DNA of 64,000 bases, taken from NCBI RefSeq assembly GCF_017168235.1, contig NZ_JABFAO010000004.1:920028-984027 (forward strand). The letters run 5' to 3'. This DNA is from Rhodococcus sp. KRD197 (GTDB lineage Bacteria > Actinomycetota > Actinomycetes > Mycobacteriales > Mycobacteriaceae). Below are positions 17,860 to 27,017 of this stretch, one piece after another. Position 1 is the stretch's first letter; every line of letters starts with the position of its first letter. A program made the translations under genes and the position numbers. The notes under the pieces are model-generated. The model saw nothing but the letters and a program-made list of their open reading frames with translations, did no database searches and had not been told where the DNA came from.

Positions 17860-18231
17860 TCAGACGTATGGCCGCGTCAGCAGCTCGACCAAGTGCCCGC
17901 CCGGGTCGAGGACGTAGAGAGCGCGGCCACCGTCCTCATGCCGAATCTCGTTGTGCGAGCGCTTCGGATCGCCCCAGTATTCGGTCTGAGATTCGATCAG
18001 CGATGCGAGGGCTCGATCGAAATGCTCGTCGTCTACGAGGAATGCGAAGTGTAGGGAATCAAAGTCTGTTGGGGCTTTGGCGAGTTGCAGGAGCACGCCG
18101 TTAGACATGATCAGGTTGGCGAACGGCCCCCATGAAGGAGCATCGGCAATCTCCAGCAGGTTCCGGTAGTACGCCGCCGAAACCTCGGCGTCGTTGGCGG
18201 GAATGATGATGTGGTTGAAAGTGGCAGCCAT
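17860..18231 (-). CDS. Glyoxalase/VOC-superfamily protein
   Basis: A 123-residue single VOC domain starting at ATG 18231, where GGAGA stands 6 nt upstream. Metal-ligand-type positions are seen at FNHIIIPANDAEVSAAYYRNLL (His near residue 6) and HLVELLTRPY (His and Glu near the C terminus), with DGGRALYVLDPGGH between. VOC proteins act as small dioxygenases, epimerases or antibiotic-binding resistance proteins. It stands alone between two 54-bp direct repeats with no operon partner. Substrate unknown. Confidence 0.88.
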   Translation of the reverse strand: MAATFNHIIIPANDAEVSAAYYRNLLEIADAPSWGPFANLIMSNGVLLQLAKAPTDFDSLHFAFLVDDEHFDRALASLIESQTEYWGDPKRSHNEIRHEDGGRALYVLDPGGHLVELLTRPYV

Positions 18232-18239
18232 TGGATCTC

Positions 18240-18846
18240 CAATCGTCGAGGGTGAGTGCTGATCATTCAGCTCGACGGCGGGGCCCGACAGCATGCCATG
18301 TGCACCAGAGAAGTCACGGCGACCGGGAGTTGGTCCAGCGTCAGGTGCCGTGGTCCCTCGCGGCTAGTCACACGAAAACGACGGGTGCAACGAGATCATC
18401 GTCGGCTCCCAAAATGTTCGACGCCTCCATACCTGACAGGGACTGCCAACGGCACGCGACGTTGCGTCAACGGTAGCCCACGTGATCTGGCTCGTCCACG
18501 TGTGTGCGCCGGGCAGCTTTCTTCTAGGAACCGTCACTACTCGAAACCAGCTGACGAATAGCCCGGTTCATCGGGGACATGCCTGGAGCGCCTGGCTTAG
18601 CGCCTTCATCCTGAGCGGCAGCAACAGTTGCGAATAGGCGAGAGATCCGAGGGGCTCGCAATGGATTCCCAATCGCCCGGCCTGCTCCATGCGTGGGCGA
18701 AAACGGGTTCTCTGCACTAGTCAACTCGTAAGCGGTGAGCGCCCCCGGTCAGGTAGTGACACGAACTCGCCGTAAGACGTATTCTCGGACCAACGACATT
18801 AATCGACTCTTGCGGCATAGCCACAGGGAGATTTGGAGTTCAAGTA
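18240..18846. other. Gene-poor stretch containing the right 54-bp repeat
   Basis: No convincing coding sequence on either strand. The only structure I see is the right copy of the 54-bp direct repeat. Short open frames here lack ribosome binding sites and recognisable motifs. Confidence 0.5.
18675..18728 (+). repeat. 54-bp direct repeat, right copy
   Basis: Second copy of the repeat at 17767-17820; five substitutions, no gaps. Distance between copies is 908 bp, enclosing the VOC gene. Confidence 0.8.
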
Positions 18847-19059
18847 ATGGTCAGCGTGCAAGGTTCCACGCCTGAAGGCAACAGCGACCTTCTCGTATTC
18901 GTCGACGATCTACCAAGCCCGCGCGTCGAAGACGCGCCCGCGGACGTGTGGACCGAGGCTCGGACTTTCTATGCGCGGGACGCCTTCGATATTGTGGGTA
19001 CGTTCGACAGCAATTCCCAATCTGGGTACAAATTTTCGGCTGCTTCCACAGAAAATTGA
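18847..19059 (+). CDS. Small hypothetical protein
   Basis: A 70-residue acidic ORF (VDDLPSPRVEDAPADVWTEA in the middle). GGAG lies about 9 nt upstream of the ATG. No domain recognised. It may be a short real gene or the remnant of a longer one. Confidence 0.35.
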   Translation: MVSVQGSTPEGNSDLLVFVDDLPSPRVEDAPADVWTEARTFYARDAFDIVGTFDSNSQSGYKFSAASTEN

Positions 19060-19255
19060 CGTCTTAGTCAGCCAAAGCCGGGCAAGTGACAATTCCTCCG
19101 CCCATCAGCTGCCGAGGAGAGAATAGTTTCTACACGGGGCGGGCAAGCATGGTAGCGAATACGAAGTCGTGATCAAAAGAGCCAAATGGCGGTGCCACCA
19201 ATGAACTGCTGGAGCAAGCACTAAGAGGTCCTCACACCCGGTGTCGCGTTGTTCG

Positions 19256-19840
19256 CTAGTGGCTGTACCAAGGTTGTGGGCTGTCGGGATCGTCTTCGGT
19301 AATGTCGATGCTGGTGTACCCGAGAAGTCCTTGGATTGCGACGGAGCTTGCTCCGATTGTTGCGAAGTGGGGGTCAACGTCGTTCGCGATACACCACGCG
19401 CGGTCGGCAGGCCAGATGAACGATGGGATCGGCAGGTTGTCGGCACTGGAGTTGTCGCGGGAGTCCACCCAGCCAAGCAGATCGCTCGCGGCACCATTGA
19501 ACAAGACTGCTTCACGACTGATGAAGGGGACTTTCACCGGGCCCACTAGCTCGATTCCACCCCACCCCTCCCAAATGGCGAAGTAGCAGTTGTCGGGCGT
19601 AGTGGTGTAATTGGCGAGATGCGAGACGGCGATTGCCAGTTGCTCGATCTCCGGCAGCAATTCGTCAATTACGTCGGCATCGCTTGCGCGCTGACCAGGA
19701 TAAGACGGGTCTGGAATGAACCGCAGGCGTGCGTATGCCTCGTAACCGAGCGGGCCGCGCACCAATAGGTCCGACCAATCGCGGTCGGTGGAGAGTAGCC
19801 ACTGTGCTGGGGTCGCATCGGTGCACGGTCGAACTGTCAC
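19256..19840 (-). CDS. Hypothetical protein, possibly immunity-like
   Basis: A 194-residue protein; I chose GTG 19840 because the upstream extension is cysteine-rich and unconserved in appearance. The visible signature is LRFIPDPSYPGQRASD followed by a helix and YFAIWEGWGGIE. I recall similar unnamed proteins in Rhodococcus and Mycobacterium, but no function. It is the first of a run of minus-strand orphan genes. The WEGWGG motif recalls immunity or SUKH-like contexts, but this is only suggestive. Confidence 0.65.
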   Translation of the reverse strand: MTVRPCTDATPAQWLLSTDRDWSDLLVRGPLGYEAYARLRFIPDPSYPGQRASDADVIDELLPEIEQLAIAVSHLANYTTTPDNCYFAIWEGWGGIELVGPVKVPFISREAVLFNGAASDLLGWVDSRDNSSADNLPIPSFIWPADRAWCIANDVDPHFATIGASSVAIQGLLGYTSIDITEDDPDSPQPWYSH

Positions 19841-20026
19841 GCGGTCATTGTTACACAACGAACTGTTCACATATGGAACCGAACGGACACAGCACCGCTG
19901 ACATCGAGCAACTTCACGATATCTGGAGTCGGTGGCCGCGCCCACGAGGAACAGTCGAGAACTGCTGCGGCGCGGTCTGTGCAGTAGTTCAGAGGTGACT
20001 CTGCATATTGGAACTGGTCGTATTGC

Positions 20027-21043
20027 TCAGCTCAGTCTTGAATTCAGTGGGGGTGTGCCGACCACGTCTTGGCCTGGGTGAAGCGTGTCCTGGAGTTCCG
20101 CCAAGGTTGCATCGGTCAAACTACCCGGTCCCAGGCCTAGTGCGCATGCCCAGTCGAATTCGTGCGTGGACCATGCTCGGATCGGCGTCGGGTAGTGCCG
20201 TGTCCAGTTCGCGGGGAGCAACCAGTCTTCGGCGGAGCGCGCGCGTCGCCACAGTCGGCCGGCGCCTTTCTCGAAATCGGCTTCGAAGCTCTCGGGATGT
20301 TCGGGGTCTCGTCGCACCTCGGTCGGCGTGAAGTCGACCAGGACATTCGCCTGTATACGTAGCGCGCTGACGTTGTCGTGGAACCATTGCATGTTGCTCT
20401 TCGATCGTTCAATCGAGCGCGCCCGATCCTCGGCGAAAACGTTGCGCGCCATTCTGACCGGGCCGCTCCACACGAACGTCGAATCCGAAGCGTTCTCCGG
20501 CAGGACACAATCGACGTACTCCGCGCTGCCCTCCGGGGACTCCTGCTTCAATACGGTCCCGGTCTCGGTGTCGATCGTCAGCACCATCGACGAGCCCTCG
20601 CTGCCGGTCTTCAATTCCACTTTCCAGCAGCGCCGTCCGATGAATTCGACCTCTTCGATTGGACGCGTAGGTCTGGTGAGGCCCGGCCGCGCCCAATGTT
20701 CGACCGGCCGGGAGACGATCAGCTCCCGGCCCGGGTCGTGTATCCGTGTGTTGAGCTCGTTCGTTTCGATCGGATCATCGTGGCCGGCTTGAAACACCCA
20801 GCACTTCTGGCCGTTGGCAATGAACAGCGGCTTTCCGTCGAGGGACTCCATGCGCGTCTTTCGACCGAAACGGACCAGGCGGACTTCGCCGAGCCCGAAA
20901 CCCACATACGACGGAACGACGCCGTAGTGCGCGTCGTAGACGCGTCTCGGACCGATGTCGGCGTGATGTGCGCGGGCGATACCCATGACCGGCCGTTGCG
21001 GGCCGTCGACGATCTTGAGCAGTACCTCGTCCCAATGCGTCAT
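20027..21043 (-). CDS. Hypothetical protein, lipoprotein-sensor-like fold suggested
   Basis: A 338-residue soluble protein coupled to the preceding gene (its ATG at 21043 overlaps the stop at 21040). Around residues 145-175 it reads RRCWKVELKTGSEGSSMVLTIDTETGTVLKQES, resembling the beta-sheet of LolA/MucB-like outer sensor domains, but no signal peptide is present. The C terminus contains RHYPTPIRAWSTHEFDWA. Function unknown. It is probably expressed with the 21040-21765 gene as a two-gene operon. Confidence 0.65.
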   Translation of the reverse strand: MTHWDEVLLKIVDGPQRPVMGIARAHHADIGPRRVYDAHYGVVPSYVGFGLGEVRLVRFGRKTRMESLDGKPLFIANGQKCWVFQAGHDDPIETNELNTRIHDPGRELIVSRPVEHWARPGLTRPTRPIEEVEFIGRRCWKVELKTGSEGSSMVLTIDTETGTVLKQESPEGSAEYVDCVLPENASDSTFVWSGPVRMARNVFAEDRARSIERSKSNMQWFHDNVSALRIQANVLVDFTPTEVRRDPEHPESFEADFEKGAGRLWRRARSAEDWLLPANWTRHYPTPIRAWSTHEFDWACALGLGPGSLTDATLAELQDTLHPGQDVVGTPPLNSRLS

Positions 21044-21765
21044 ACGTACAACACCCCCCCGATGGCGTGCGACCGACCCGGGTAGGCGCGGGTGTCTGCC
21101 CGCTCCATCAATTCTGTCGGGACATAACGGGTTACGTCGTCGAGACGTCGACCCTGTTCGTCGTACAGGCTGAGTCGGGTTACCAAAGTGAACCCCTCGT
21201 AGTCATTGTGGGTGAAACTGATATGCAACCGGCCATGCGGCCAGTCCCCGAGGAATTCGGCTCTCACATCGTGCATTCGCTTCGAGAACTGGCGCCCGTC
21301 GAGTCGACGAATGCAGTAGCGAACGTACGACGCATGATCCGGAGGCTCGGGAGCGACGGTGCGGCAGTAGCCCGTGACATCCAGATCGTCGATCGCTGCT
21401 TCGAGTTCGGACGCTGCTGTGTCTGTCGACAGTCGAACAAAGTGGCGGTCCGCACCGTCCATAGATCTGATAAGAAGCCAGAGCTGGTCGAGGTACTCGG
21501 CGTGATGTACCCCGTCCACGGTCACGCAGGCCAGAACATCCGTTCCGCGGTAGTGAAGCCAGACACGGCCCTCATGGGAGGCAATCGTCAGTACAGGTGA
21601 CGGGGAAGGATTCTCCGGCCGAGACACGATCCGGTCGATCCGTCCGGATGTCGGTTCGAGAAGCACTGCAACAGGCTGGGTTTCGTCGATCACCCACAGT
21701 CGGTCGGCAGCGAAACAGGTATATCGTGGGCGCAAGAGTCTGCGCTCGGACGACGGGGCGCTCAT
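21040..21765 (-). CDS. Hypothetical protein, paralogue of the frameshifted gene at 27.8-29.1 kb
   Basis: A 241-residue protein started at ATG 21765, which has AAAGG 5 nt upstream. The C-terminal pattern (WPHGRLHISFTHNDYEGFTL, then LYDEQGRRLDD) aligns with WFPTTTLILTFRIRGMNGVC and VFDRDGRPRL in the broken gene at 27758-29058. Both begin with the same AAAGGCGCATGA context. The repeated beta-strand pattern suggests a propeller-like or immunity-type fold. Function unknown; operon with 20027-21043. Confidence 0.65.
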   Translation of the reverse strand: MSAPSSERRLLRPRYTCFAADRLWVIDETQPVAVLLEPTSGRIDRIVSRPENPSPSPVLTIASHEGRVWLHYRGTDVLACVTVDGVHHAEYLDQLWLLIRSMDGADRHFVRLSTDTAASELEAAIDDLDVTGYCRTVAPEPPDHASYVRYCIRRLDGRQFSKRMHDVRAEFLGDWPHGRLHISFTHNDYEGFTLVTRLSLYDEQGRRLDDVTRYVPTELMERADTRAYPGRSHAIGGVLYV

Positions 21766-22072
21766 GCGCCTTTCTGCAGTGTCATGTCCGCTACAGTACC
21801 TCACCCCCCTCGACACGTCGTCGATTCACAAGCGGGAACCTTGACGGTGAACGCGCGTAGGACTGAGCTACTTTCGTTGTGCGGCCAGTTCGGCGTGGCG
21901 ATGGGCGACGGAGTCGCTGTATCCGAGCATCGCGGGGGTCGCGGAGGAAATACCTGGGTGACGAGGGTGCGCAGCGATGTCGCGCGGCGCACACGGAGGT
22001 TGATACCGACGGCTCTGAGGCGGTTCATGAGGTGTGGGGTACAGGTGCAGGCCGGTGCGGAAGCTCGCCATC

Positions 22073-22216
22073 ATGGGTGCCACCTACTACGACTACCCGG
22101 GTCTCATCGCCGAGCTGCGGAAAGAGTTCTTTCTCGAACTGGCCCCAGCGGAGGAGTACGAGAGTTGGATCGGGCAAACAGTGGACGATGTCCTGCAAGC
22201 AGGGATGAGTCGATGA
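22073..22216 (+). CDS. Short hypothetical ORF, perhaps a gene remnant
   Basis: A 47-residue ORF containing YYDYPGLIAELRKEFFLELA that looks protein-like. Its stop overlaps a second tiny ORF (ATGA at 22213, MTLRVLTVTVEGW). The pair resembles the truncated end of one gene and start of another. The rest of 21766-22550 holds nothing I can assign. Confidence 0.25.
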   Translation: MGATYYDYPGLIAELRKEFFLELAPAEEYESWIGQTVDDVLQAGMSR

Positions 22217-22550
22217 CATTGCGGGTGTTGACCGTGACGGTCGAAGGTTGGTGATCTAGGACGCGGATCTGTGCGTCCACCCGCAGTCGAGTAGCCCTCG
22301 TCGCTCTGCATCGAATTCTTCGCCGTGCCGATCCGCGTACAGACCCAAGAGTGATGTCGATTCGTCAGATACTCCAGGATCTCGTCCCCGTTGTGATCTT
22401 TCGGCTTCCCGTCCTACGTCCTCGATCGATCCACAAAACGTTGCTGCAACACCCGATAGCAACAGCGAACAATGGATACTCAACGTCGATCTCACGACGA
22501 CAACTCTACGAGGCACCGGCCCACTCGCCGCAATCGAACCATCCCGACCG

Positions 22551-22919
22551 TTATGGTGCGTCCCAGCCCAGTATCGAGTCCGCGAAGGTGGGAACCCACA
22601 CTCCATCGAATACCGTTCCAGACTCGAGGCTATCGGCCACGTCGGACAGCATCGCGCTTATCGACACCCAGGTCGGTCCGCTGGCGTCGCCCTCTCGTTG
22701 ATACACACTCACGGACCCGTGTAGATCTCCGGTACGCAGGTCGATGATTACATATTCCCTGTCATCACCGGCGATGGGAACGAACGCGTCGAGAAACGCA
22801 TCCGTCGGGGACCCTGCAGGTTTGTTCGACCACTCCGCGAGGTGTGCCAATTCTGGATAGTCCAGCAACTTTTGCATTCGATCTCGAACTTCGATCAATT
22901 GCGCACGCGCTGAGACCAT
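22551..22919 (-). pseudogene. SUKH/SMI1-KNR4-like protein fragment
   Basis: A 122-residue ORF with the SMI1/KNR4-like end: DAFVPIAGDDREYVIIDLRTGDLHGSV (about 44-70) and SISAMLSDVADSL. In the same frame, translatable sequence continues upstream to about 22975 (WPKELVELFLVDKPSDR), but no start codon is available before an in-frame stop, so the N terminus seems lost. SUKH proteins are immunity proteins against polymorphic toxins. No cognate toxin is in the window. Confidence 0.6.
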
Positions 22920-23109
22920 CTCACCGACCCCGTAGAGCGCTCCGTAGGGAGTGAGCCGATCGGACGGCTTGTCGACGAGAAACAGTTCGACGAGCTCTTT
23001 CGGCCATGCGTACCTCCGACCGCTGCGCCGACTCGACCGCGATCATGTCGGGCCGTTCCGCACCAGCTTCTGGAGAAACAGAGCCGATCAGGCCGCGAAT
23101 TCGGTGAAT

Positions 23110-23490
23110 CTACTCTACAACGGAAGTCGCCACCGTCGGCGAAGTCGTCGGCCCGCGCTGCTCGGCGGCAACCATCGCCTCACGCAGTGACTGGCCGCGA
23201 GCACGTTCCGCCGCCGCGCCAATTCGGAGTTGGCCTGCCAATGTCTCATCGTCTAGATCGAGGTCGGTCATCGGCATGGTCGATCCGTGCATGTCTGCGG
23301 GACCGGTTCCGAACCTGATCGAAAGATAGGGAGCGAAATCGGCCTCGCGTGCGTCACGGACGAGCCGCGCCAGCTGGATGGCAGCGACAATCGCTTCTCC
23401 CTCGCCCTGCGCGACGCCGTCGAAGTACTCGCTGAAGCGGCCGGCGTCGAACACCACCGTCCAGCTGCGCGCGACGTTAGAAACAACCAT
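23110..23490 (-). CDS. Hypothetical protein
   Basis: A 126-residue acidic protein from ATG 23490. The middle reads GEGEAIVAAIQLARLVRDAREADFAPYLSIRFGTG, a helix followed by a strand. No family recognised. It lies among other minus-strand orphan genes and could be another immunity-like protein. Confidence 0.55.
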   Translation of the reverse strand: MVVSNVARSWTVVFDAGRFSEYFDGVAQGEGEAIVAAIQLARLVRDAREADFAPYLSIRFGTGPADMHGSTMPMTDLDLDDETLAGQLRIGAAAERARGQSLREAMVAAEQRGPTTSPTVATSVVE

Positions 23491-23686
23491 CCACTCATTA
23501 TCGCAGTGCTGCGGGTTATCACCTGAGAATTGGATCTCTGCGTGCTATTCGTCTCTGACCAGCGTGGGGCAGTGCTGACATACCTGGGAATGCACCATCT
23601 CTTCTTCGAGCGGCGCGAACGTGTGTGACCGGAAGCTGGACCCCTCGGCGGGGAGCGTAAGTTACGTCGTCCGACCTGTCGGAGCC

Positions 23687-24202
23687 ATGGCTGATCGGAC
23701 TCGAATCGAGCGGCTCGGCCATGACCTCCATGTGCGTCAGTACGGTTCCACCATCGAGAACATCGATTGGGTAGCGATGTACGACCAGGACGGCGGAGCG
23801 GTCTGGCTCGAAGTGGGCGTCCTGACATTCGTCGTGCAACAGACCAGCGAACCCGTCGGACCATGCATTATTGGGTACGTGGACGAACGCCACACAAACT
23901 GGAACGATGCGCTGGTGCGTTCATTGATTGCGGCAGGGGCCGCTGCGTTCTTTGTCGGCGGCCTGGTCTGTGTCGCACTCGTTTCATGGTGGCTGGGGCA
24001 GCCGACGCAGTGTATTTCGAGCGCGCCGCTGACCTCGCTCATGAGCGACCCTGCCGCACCGTCGACGAACTCCCTCTGCCCGGGCAGAGATGCCGATCTT
24101 GTTCCCTATCTGATCGCCGGGCCCCTGGCAGCTGCGGTCATCGGAGCGGTCACTGGCCTCATCGCATGGCGCGCGGGATTTCGAGTGGCTCGCACTGAGT
24201 AG
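23687..24202 (+). CDS. Membrane protein with two transmembrane segments
   Basis: A 171-residue protein started at ATG 23687 (GGAG close upstream; an extended start at 23621 is possible). The first 75 residues are a soluble domain with RIERLGHDLHVRQYGSTIENIDWVAMYDQDGG. Hydrophobic helices are at about 78-105 (LIAAGAAAFFVGGLVCVALVSWWL) and near the C terminus (LIAGPLAAAVIGAVTGLIAW). Function unknown. Confidence 0.55.
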   Translation: MADRTRIERLGHDLHVRQYGSTIENIDWVAMYDQDGGAVWLEVGVLTFVVQQTSEPVGPCIIGYVDERHTNWNDALVRSLIAAGAAAFFVGGLVCVALVSWWLGQPTQCISSAPLTSLMSDPAAPSTNSLCPGRDADLVPYLIAGPLAAAVIGAVTGLIAWRAGFRVARTE

Positions 24203-24203
24203 G

Positions 24204-24660
24204 TGGCTCGCCGCCGCGGTCACCGCGTCCCGCCGACACGACTGGTGTAACACCACCGGGCGCTCCGGCACGTGGCACATGCCCGACTGGGCATCGGTCG
24301 CCGAACAGTTCGACGCCGCCCACCTCACAGTCCGGGGCTATCTCACCACCGCTGGCAACGCAGTACCGGTGCACCTTTCCGATGTCGAAAGCGCCAGCGT
24401 CCTGGCTGGTTGAACACCCGACGCTACCCACTGGCTCGATTTCGACGCCGCCCACCTCACAGTCCGGGGCTATCTCACCACCGCTGGCAACGCAGTACCG
24501 GTACACCTTTCCGATGTCGAAAGCGCCAGCGTCCTGGCTGGTTGAACACCCGACGCTACCCACTGGCTCGATTTCGACGCCGTCCACATCACCGACACAG
24601 CGATCGAGTATCACCGCGATGACGACGCCGCTGGACAGCCACCCACCCACGGCGCGACCG
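24204..24660 (+). pseudogene. Decayed gene with internal tandem duplication
   Basis: One + frame reads as protein-like sequence (RHDWCNTTGRSGTWHMPDW, then FDAAHLTVRGYLTTAGNAV, HLSDVESASVLAG) but meets a TGA in each of two tandem 132-bp copies, where TGG would restore the frame (VLAG-stop-TPDATHWLDF). It ends with FDAVHITDTAIEYHRDDDA. No start codon with a ribosome binding site is evident. I read it as the remains of an unknown gene duplicated after or during decay. Confidence 0.45.
24309..24572 (+). repeat. Tandem duplication, period 132 bp
   Basis: Two nearly identical 132-bp units (24309-24440, 24441-24572) followed by about 12 bp of a third. The units differ at very few positions (for example CCGGTGCACC against CCGGTACACC). 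132 is a multiple of three, so the duplication kept the reading frame (44 codons). Confidence 0.9.
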
Positions 24661-24798
24661 ATAGAACCTCTCAGCAGGCCGATCGGAGGATCGACGTGAC
24701 TCCTGGTGGTGCGGCTGGTAGGTACTTCGCTCTCGGGCACACACAAAGCCTTAGCCGCCCAACGCCAAGCCGCAGTGCACAACGACTAGACTTTCTCA

Positions 24799-25167
24799 AT
24801 GCTGGTCGTGGAGAGCAGAAGCACGCCACTCTCGCCGCCTGTTCGGTTCGTGCGAGAGGCCCTACTTCATCCTGGTGGGCATCCTCGCAATTCTGGGTTT
24901 CCTTGGCCATTGACGCTCGAAGGCGAACAGCTACCCCGGATAGTGGAAAGCGCAGCAGAAGATCGCGTCGTTTGGAGTTCGCCGTGGCGCGAAGCTCCGG
25001 GGCTTTTCATCCAGTTCGATCTGGCCGACGACGGTGCAGGCGGAACTGTCCTTCGCTGGACGCTTCTCACCCCCACACCAGCGCCCTCGATCGCGACGAT
25101 CAACCAACTGCGCGAACAAGCAAGCCGCTTGGTCAACATCGATCTGAGGAACGCGCTTACCTACTAG
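24799..25167 (+). CDS. Hypothetical protein, possibly SRPBCC-like
   Basis: A 122-residue protein. The C-terminal two thirds have an alternating strand pattern, RIVESAAEDRVVWSSPWREAPGLFIQFDLADDGAGGTVLRWTLL, and a final long helix, ATINQLREQASRLVNIDLRNAL, which is the layout of the helix-grip (SRPBCC/Bet v1) fold. Ligand and role unknown. It is a plus-strand gene within a mostly minus-strand region. Confidence 0.5.
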   Translation: MLVVESRSTPLSPPVRFVREALLHPGGHPRNSGFPWPLTLEGEQLPRIVESAAEDRVVWSSPWREAPGLFIQFDLADDGAGGTVLRWTLLTPTPAPSIATINQLREQASRLVNIDLRNALTY

Positions 25168-25397
25168 GTGCGTGTCCCGAAATGGGAAAAGGCAAAAGAC
25201 TGCGCTGGAACATCGCAGTTTTCGAGAACTGCAAGGCCGCCGGTCCGAGTGAGGATTATTCGATATGGACTCAATGGCGATCGCTTCCTCGTAAAAGTAT
25301 GCGCGGCCGTTCGATGTGAACGCGGTTTGGAAGGTGTGGTGGGTGGGGTGCCCAGGCATGCTGCGTTGGTTGGTGGGGCGCTGAGGTCGGATCGATG

Positions 25398-25952
25398 TCA
25401 GTCGGTCCTGTGGCCGTCGACGCGGAGTGTGGTGAGCCAGGTAGTAAGTGTGTGTCCGAGGGTGGTCACCATTCTCGGTCCGTAAACGCAGAGCGTTTGT
25501 TCCCACGGGTGACCGAAAGTTCCTTCGCGGAAATCGTCTTGCGCGAAGATGTAATAGTCGCCGTTCGGGTAGACGGGCACGCGCCACTCCGCGTCCTCCC
25601 CTGCGACGGCGTGGGCGTTTGCGTCGAAGCGGTAGCACATGTGTTGCCAGTCGAGTACGACGAAGGTGGGGTCGTCGGCGAATTCGGTGACGAAGCACCG
25701 CAGGGCTTCGGCGTTGATCGCGTCTACTCGCGCGGCGAAGGAGGATCCGGTGCGCACGTCATCGGCGCCGAGGTCGAATGCCATCGATGGGGCGGGTTCT
25801 GCAATAGCGGGCCAGGCGTCAGGCTTGGTCCCCGGACGGAACCCGAACTTGCCTTTAAATGTGGCCCAGTGCTTGGCCTCCAAATCCTTGCCCAGTTCCG
25901 ACCACCCAACGGGGAGCGCAGACCTGAAGTCTCGGGTCCTCTTCGTTGCCAT
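25398..25952 (-). CDS. DUF2716 protein
   Basis: A 184-residue protein from ATG 25952. Recognised by FGFRPGTKPDAWPAIAEPAPSMAFDLGA (about 37-64), VVLDWQHMCYRFDANAH and VPVYPNGDYYIFAQDDFREGTFGHPWEQTLCVYG (about 127-160). DUF2716 proteins are found in actinobacteria and Bacillus, and are often near polymorphic toxin or immunity loci. The biochemical function is not known to me. It lies 25 bp after the next minus-strand gene, so the two may be co-transcribed. Confidence 0.8.
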   Translation of the reverse strand: MATKRTRDFRSALPVGWSELGKDLEAKHWATFKGKFGFRPGTKPDAWPAIAEPAPSMAFDLGADDVRTGSSFAARVDAINAEALRCFVTEFADDPTFVVLDWQHMCYRFDANAHAVAGEDAEWRVPVYPNGDYYIFAQDDFREGTFGHPWEQTLCVYGPRMVTTLGHTLTTWLTTLRVDGHRTD

Positions 25953-25976
25953 CTGATCATCGTTGCAGGGCAACCT

Positions 25977-26801
25977 TCAACCGTCGATCGGTTTTTGGAC
26001 TATCGGTGTCCAGCGTCTCTGCCGCGGCAGCCTGATCCAGGCTGTGCTGACAGTCGACCAATCGCCTACCCCGGCCCAGGTCCCCATCTTGCTGTGCGCG
26101 TAGTTCTGACTCGAATCACTGGCGGCGACTTCGGACAGGCGAGGCTGCGCGGACAGCAAACCCAATAGCGAAAGATGAACCGCATCATAATGTTCCGCGA
26201 TAGAGACCCAATCCGGAAACAAGGTTCCGGGACTGGAATCAGCTCGTGCGTGTGAGCGCAGCAGGGTGGACCAATCGGTCGCGCTGTCGATTCGGGCGAC
26301 CCCGATCTCCGTCGGGTCGAAATGCAGTTCGTGGATCTCTGCGGGTGTGTTGGTCTCGCGGCTGTACGTCCAGGAATTTTTGCTGCAATCGCCAAGCGGC
26401 GTCGAGGTCCAGAATGCACCGTCCGGCAGCACTTCACTCGAACCGCGCCTGTTGGTGACGTGCGGCGTGCGGAGGGGCCCTGTTGCGCCCTCGTGATGCT
26501 GCGGTGAGGTGAACGTGTCGCGGGAGGGGGCGGAGAGTTCCGTTGCGACCGCGACGGCCATAGCCACGATGTTGGTGTCGGTCGGATCGACCAACAGCGC
26601 TGCGTCGATTCCTGCGCCGTACAGGTAGCTGCTGATGTCGTTCGTTGCGGCCCACACCAACTTGTCCATCGATAGCGACTGCAGGAACGCAGACTGGGAG
26701 TTGCCGCCACCTGCGCGGAGGTAGTCATCGACAAGACCTGCAACGAATGTGCGGCCCGGGACGGTGTCGAGCAGGTCCATCGCCGTAGCCCGAGTTGTCA
26801 C
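25977..26801 (-). CDS. Hypothetical protein
   Basis: A 274-residue protein; I took GTG 26801 (GVTTRATAMDLL) because the upstream extension is low-complexity, though ATG further in (MDLLDTVPG) is possible. The N-terminal third is helical (FLQSLSMDKLVWAATND). A central segment EIHELHFDPTEIGVARIDSATDW looks like a beta-rich domain. No family recognised. Probably in one transcript with the DUF2716 gene. Confidence 0.55.
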   Translation of the reverse strand: MTTRATAMDLLDTVPGRTFVAGLVDDYLRAGGGNSQSAFLQSLSMDKLVWAATNDISSYLYGAGIDAALLVDPTDTNIVAMAVAVATELSAPSRDTFTSPQHHEGATGPLRTPHVTNRRGSSEVLPDGAFWTSTPLGDCSKNSWTYSRETNTPAEIHELHFDPTEIGVARIDSATDWSTLLRSHARADSSPGTLFPDWVSIAEHYDAVHLSLLGLLSAQPRLSEVAASDSSQNYAHSKMGTWAGVGDWSTVSTAWIRLPRQRRWTPIVQKPIDG

Positions 26802-27017
26802 TCCTACAGTCTTCCATTCTGGTTTGCCGACGCCTGTGGTGATACGCCCATCCGCCCGTGTAGCGCCTCCGCTCACGGGTGGGCCAGCCGAATGGCCACA
26901 CCGGTAAGATTCTTGCCCGCTCGTCACTGTCCTGGACGATCCCAACATCGAACTGCCGAATTGGACTTGACCGGCTGGAGAATCACGAAGACAGCGTGAC
27001 CGGCGGCTGACGCGCCA

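Noticed and set aside
17767-18728. CRISPR-like repeat pair
   Set aside because: Only two copies 0.9 kb apart with a gene between; no short spacers or Cas genes in the window.
24159-24782. Minus-strand ORF with a perfect 44-residue repeat
   Set aside because: The repeat comes from the tandem DNA duplication; plus-frame sequence looks more protein-like, and no start signal supports the minus ORF.
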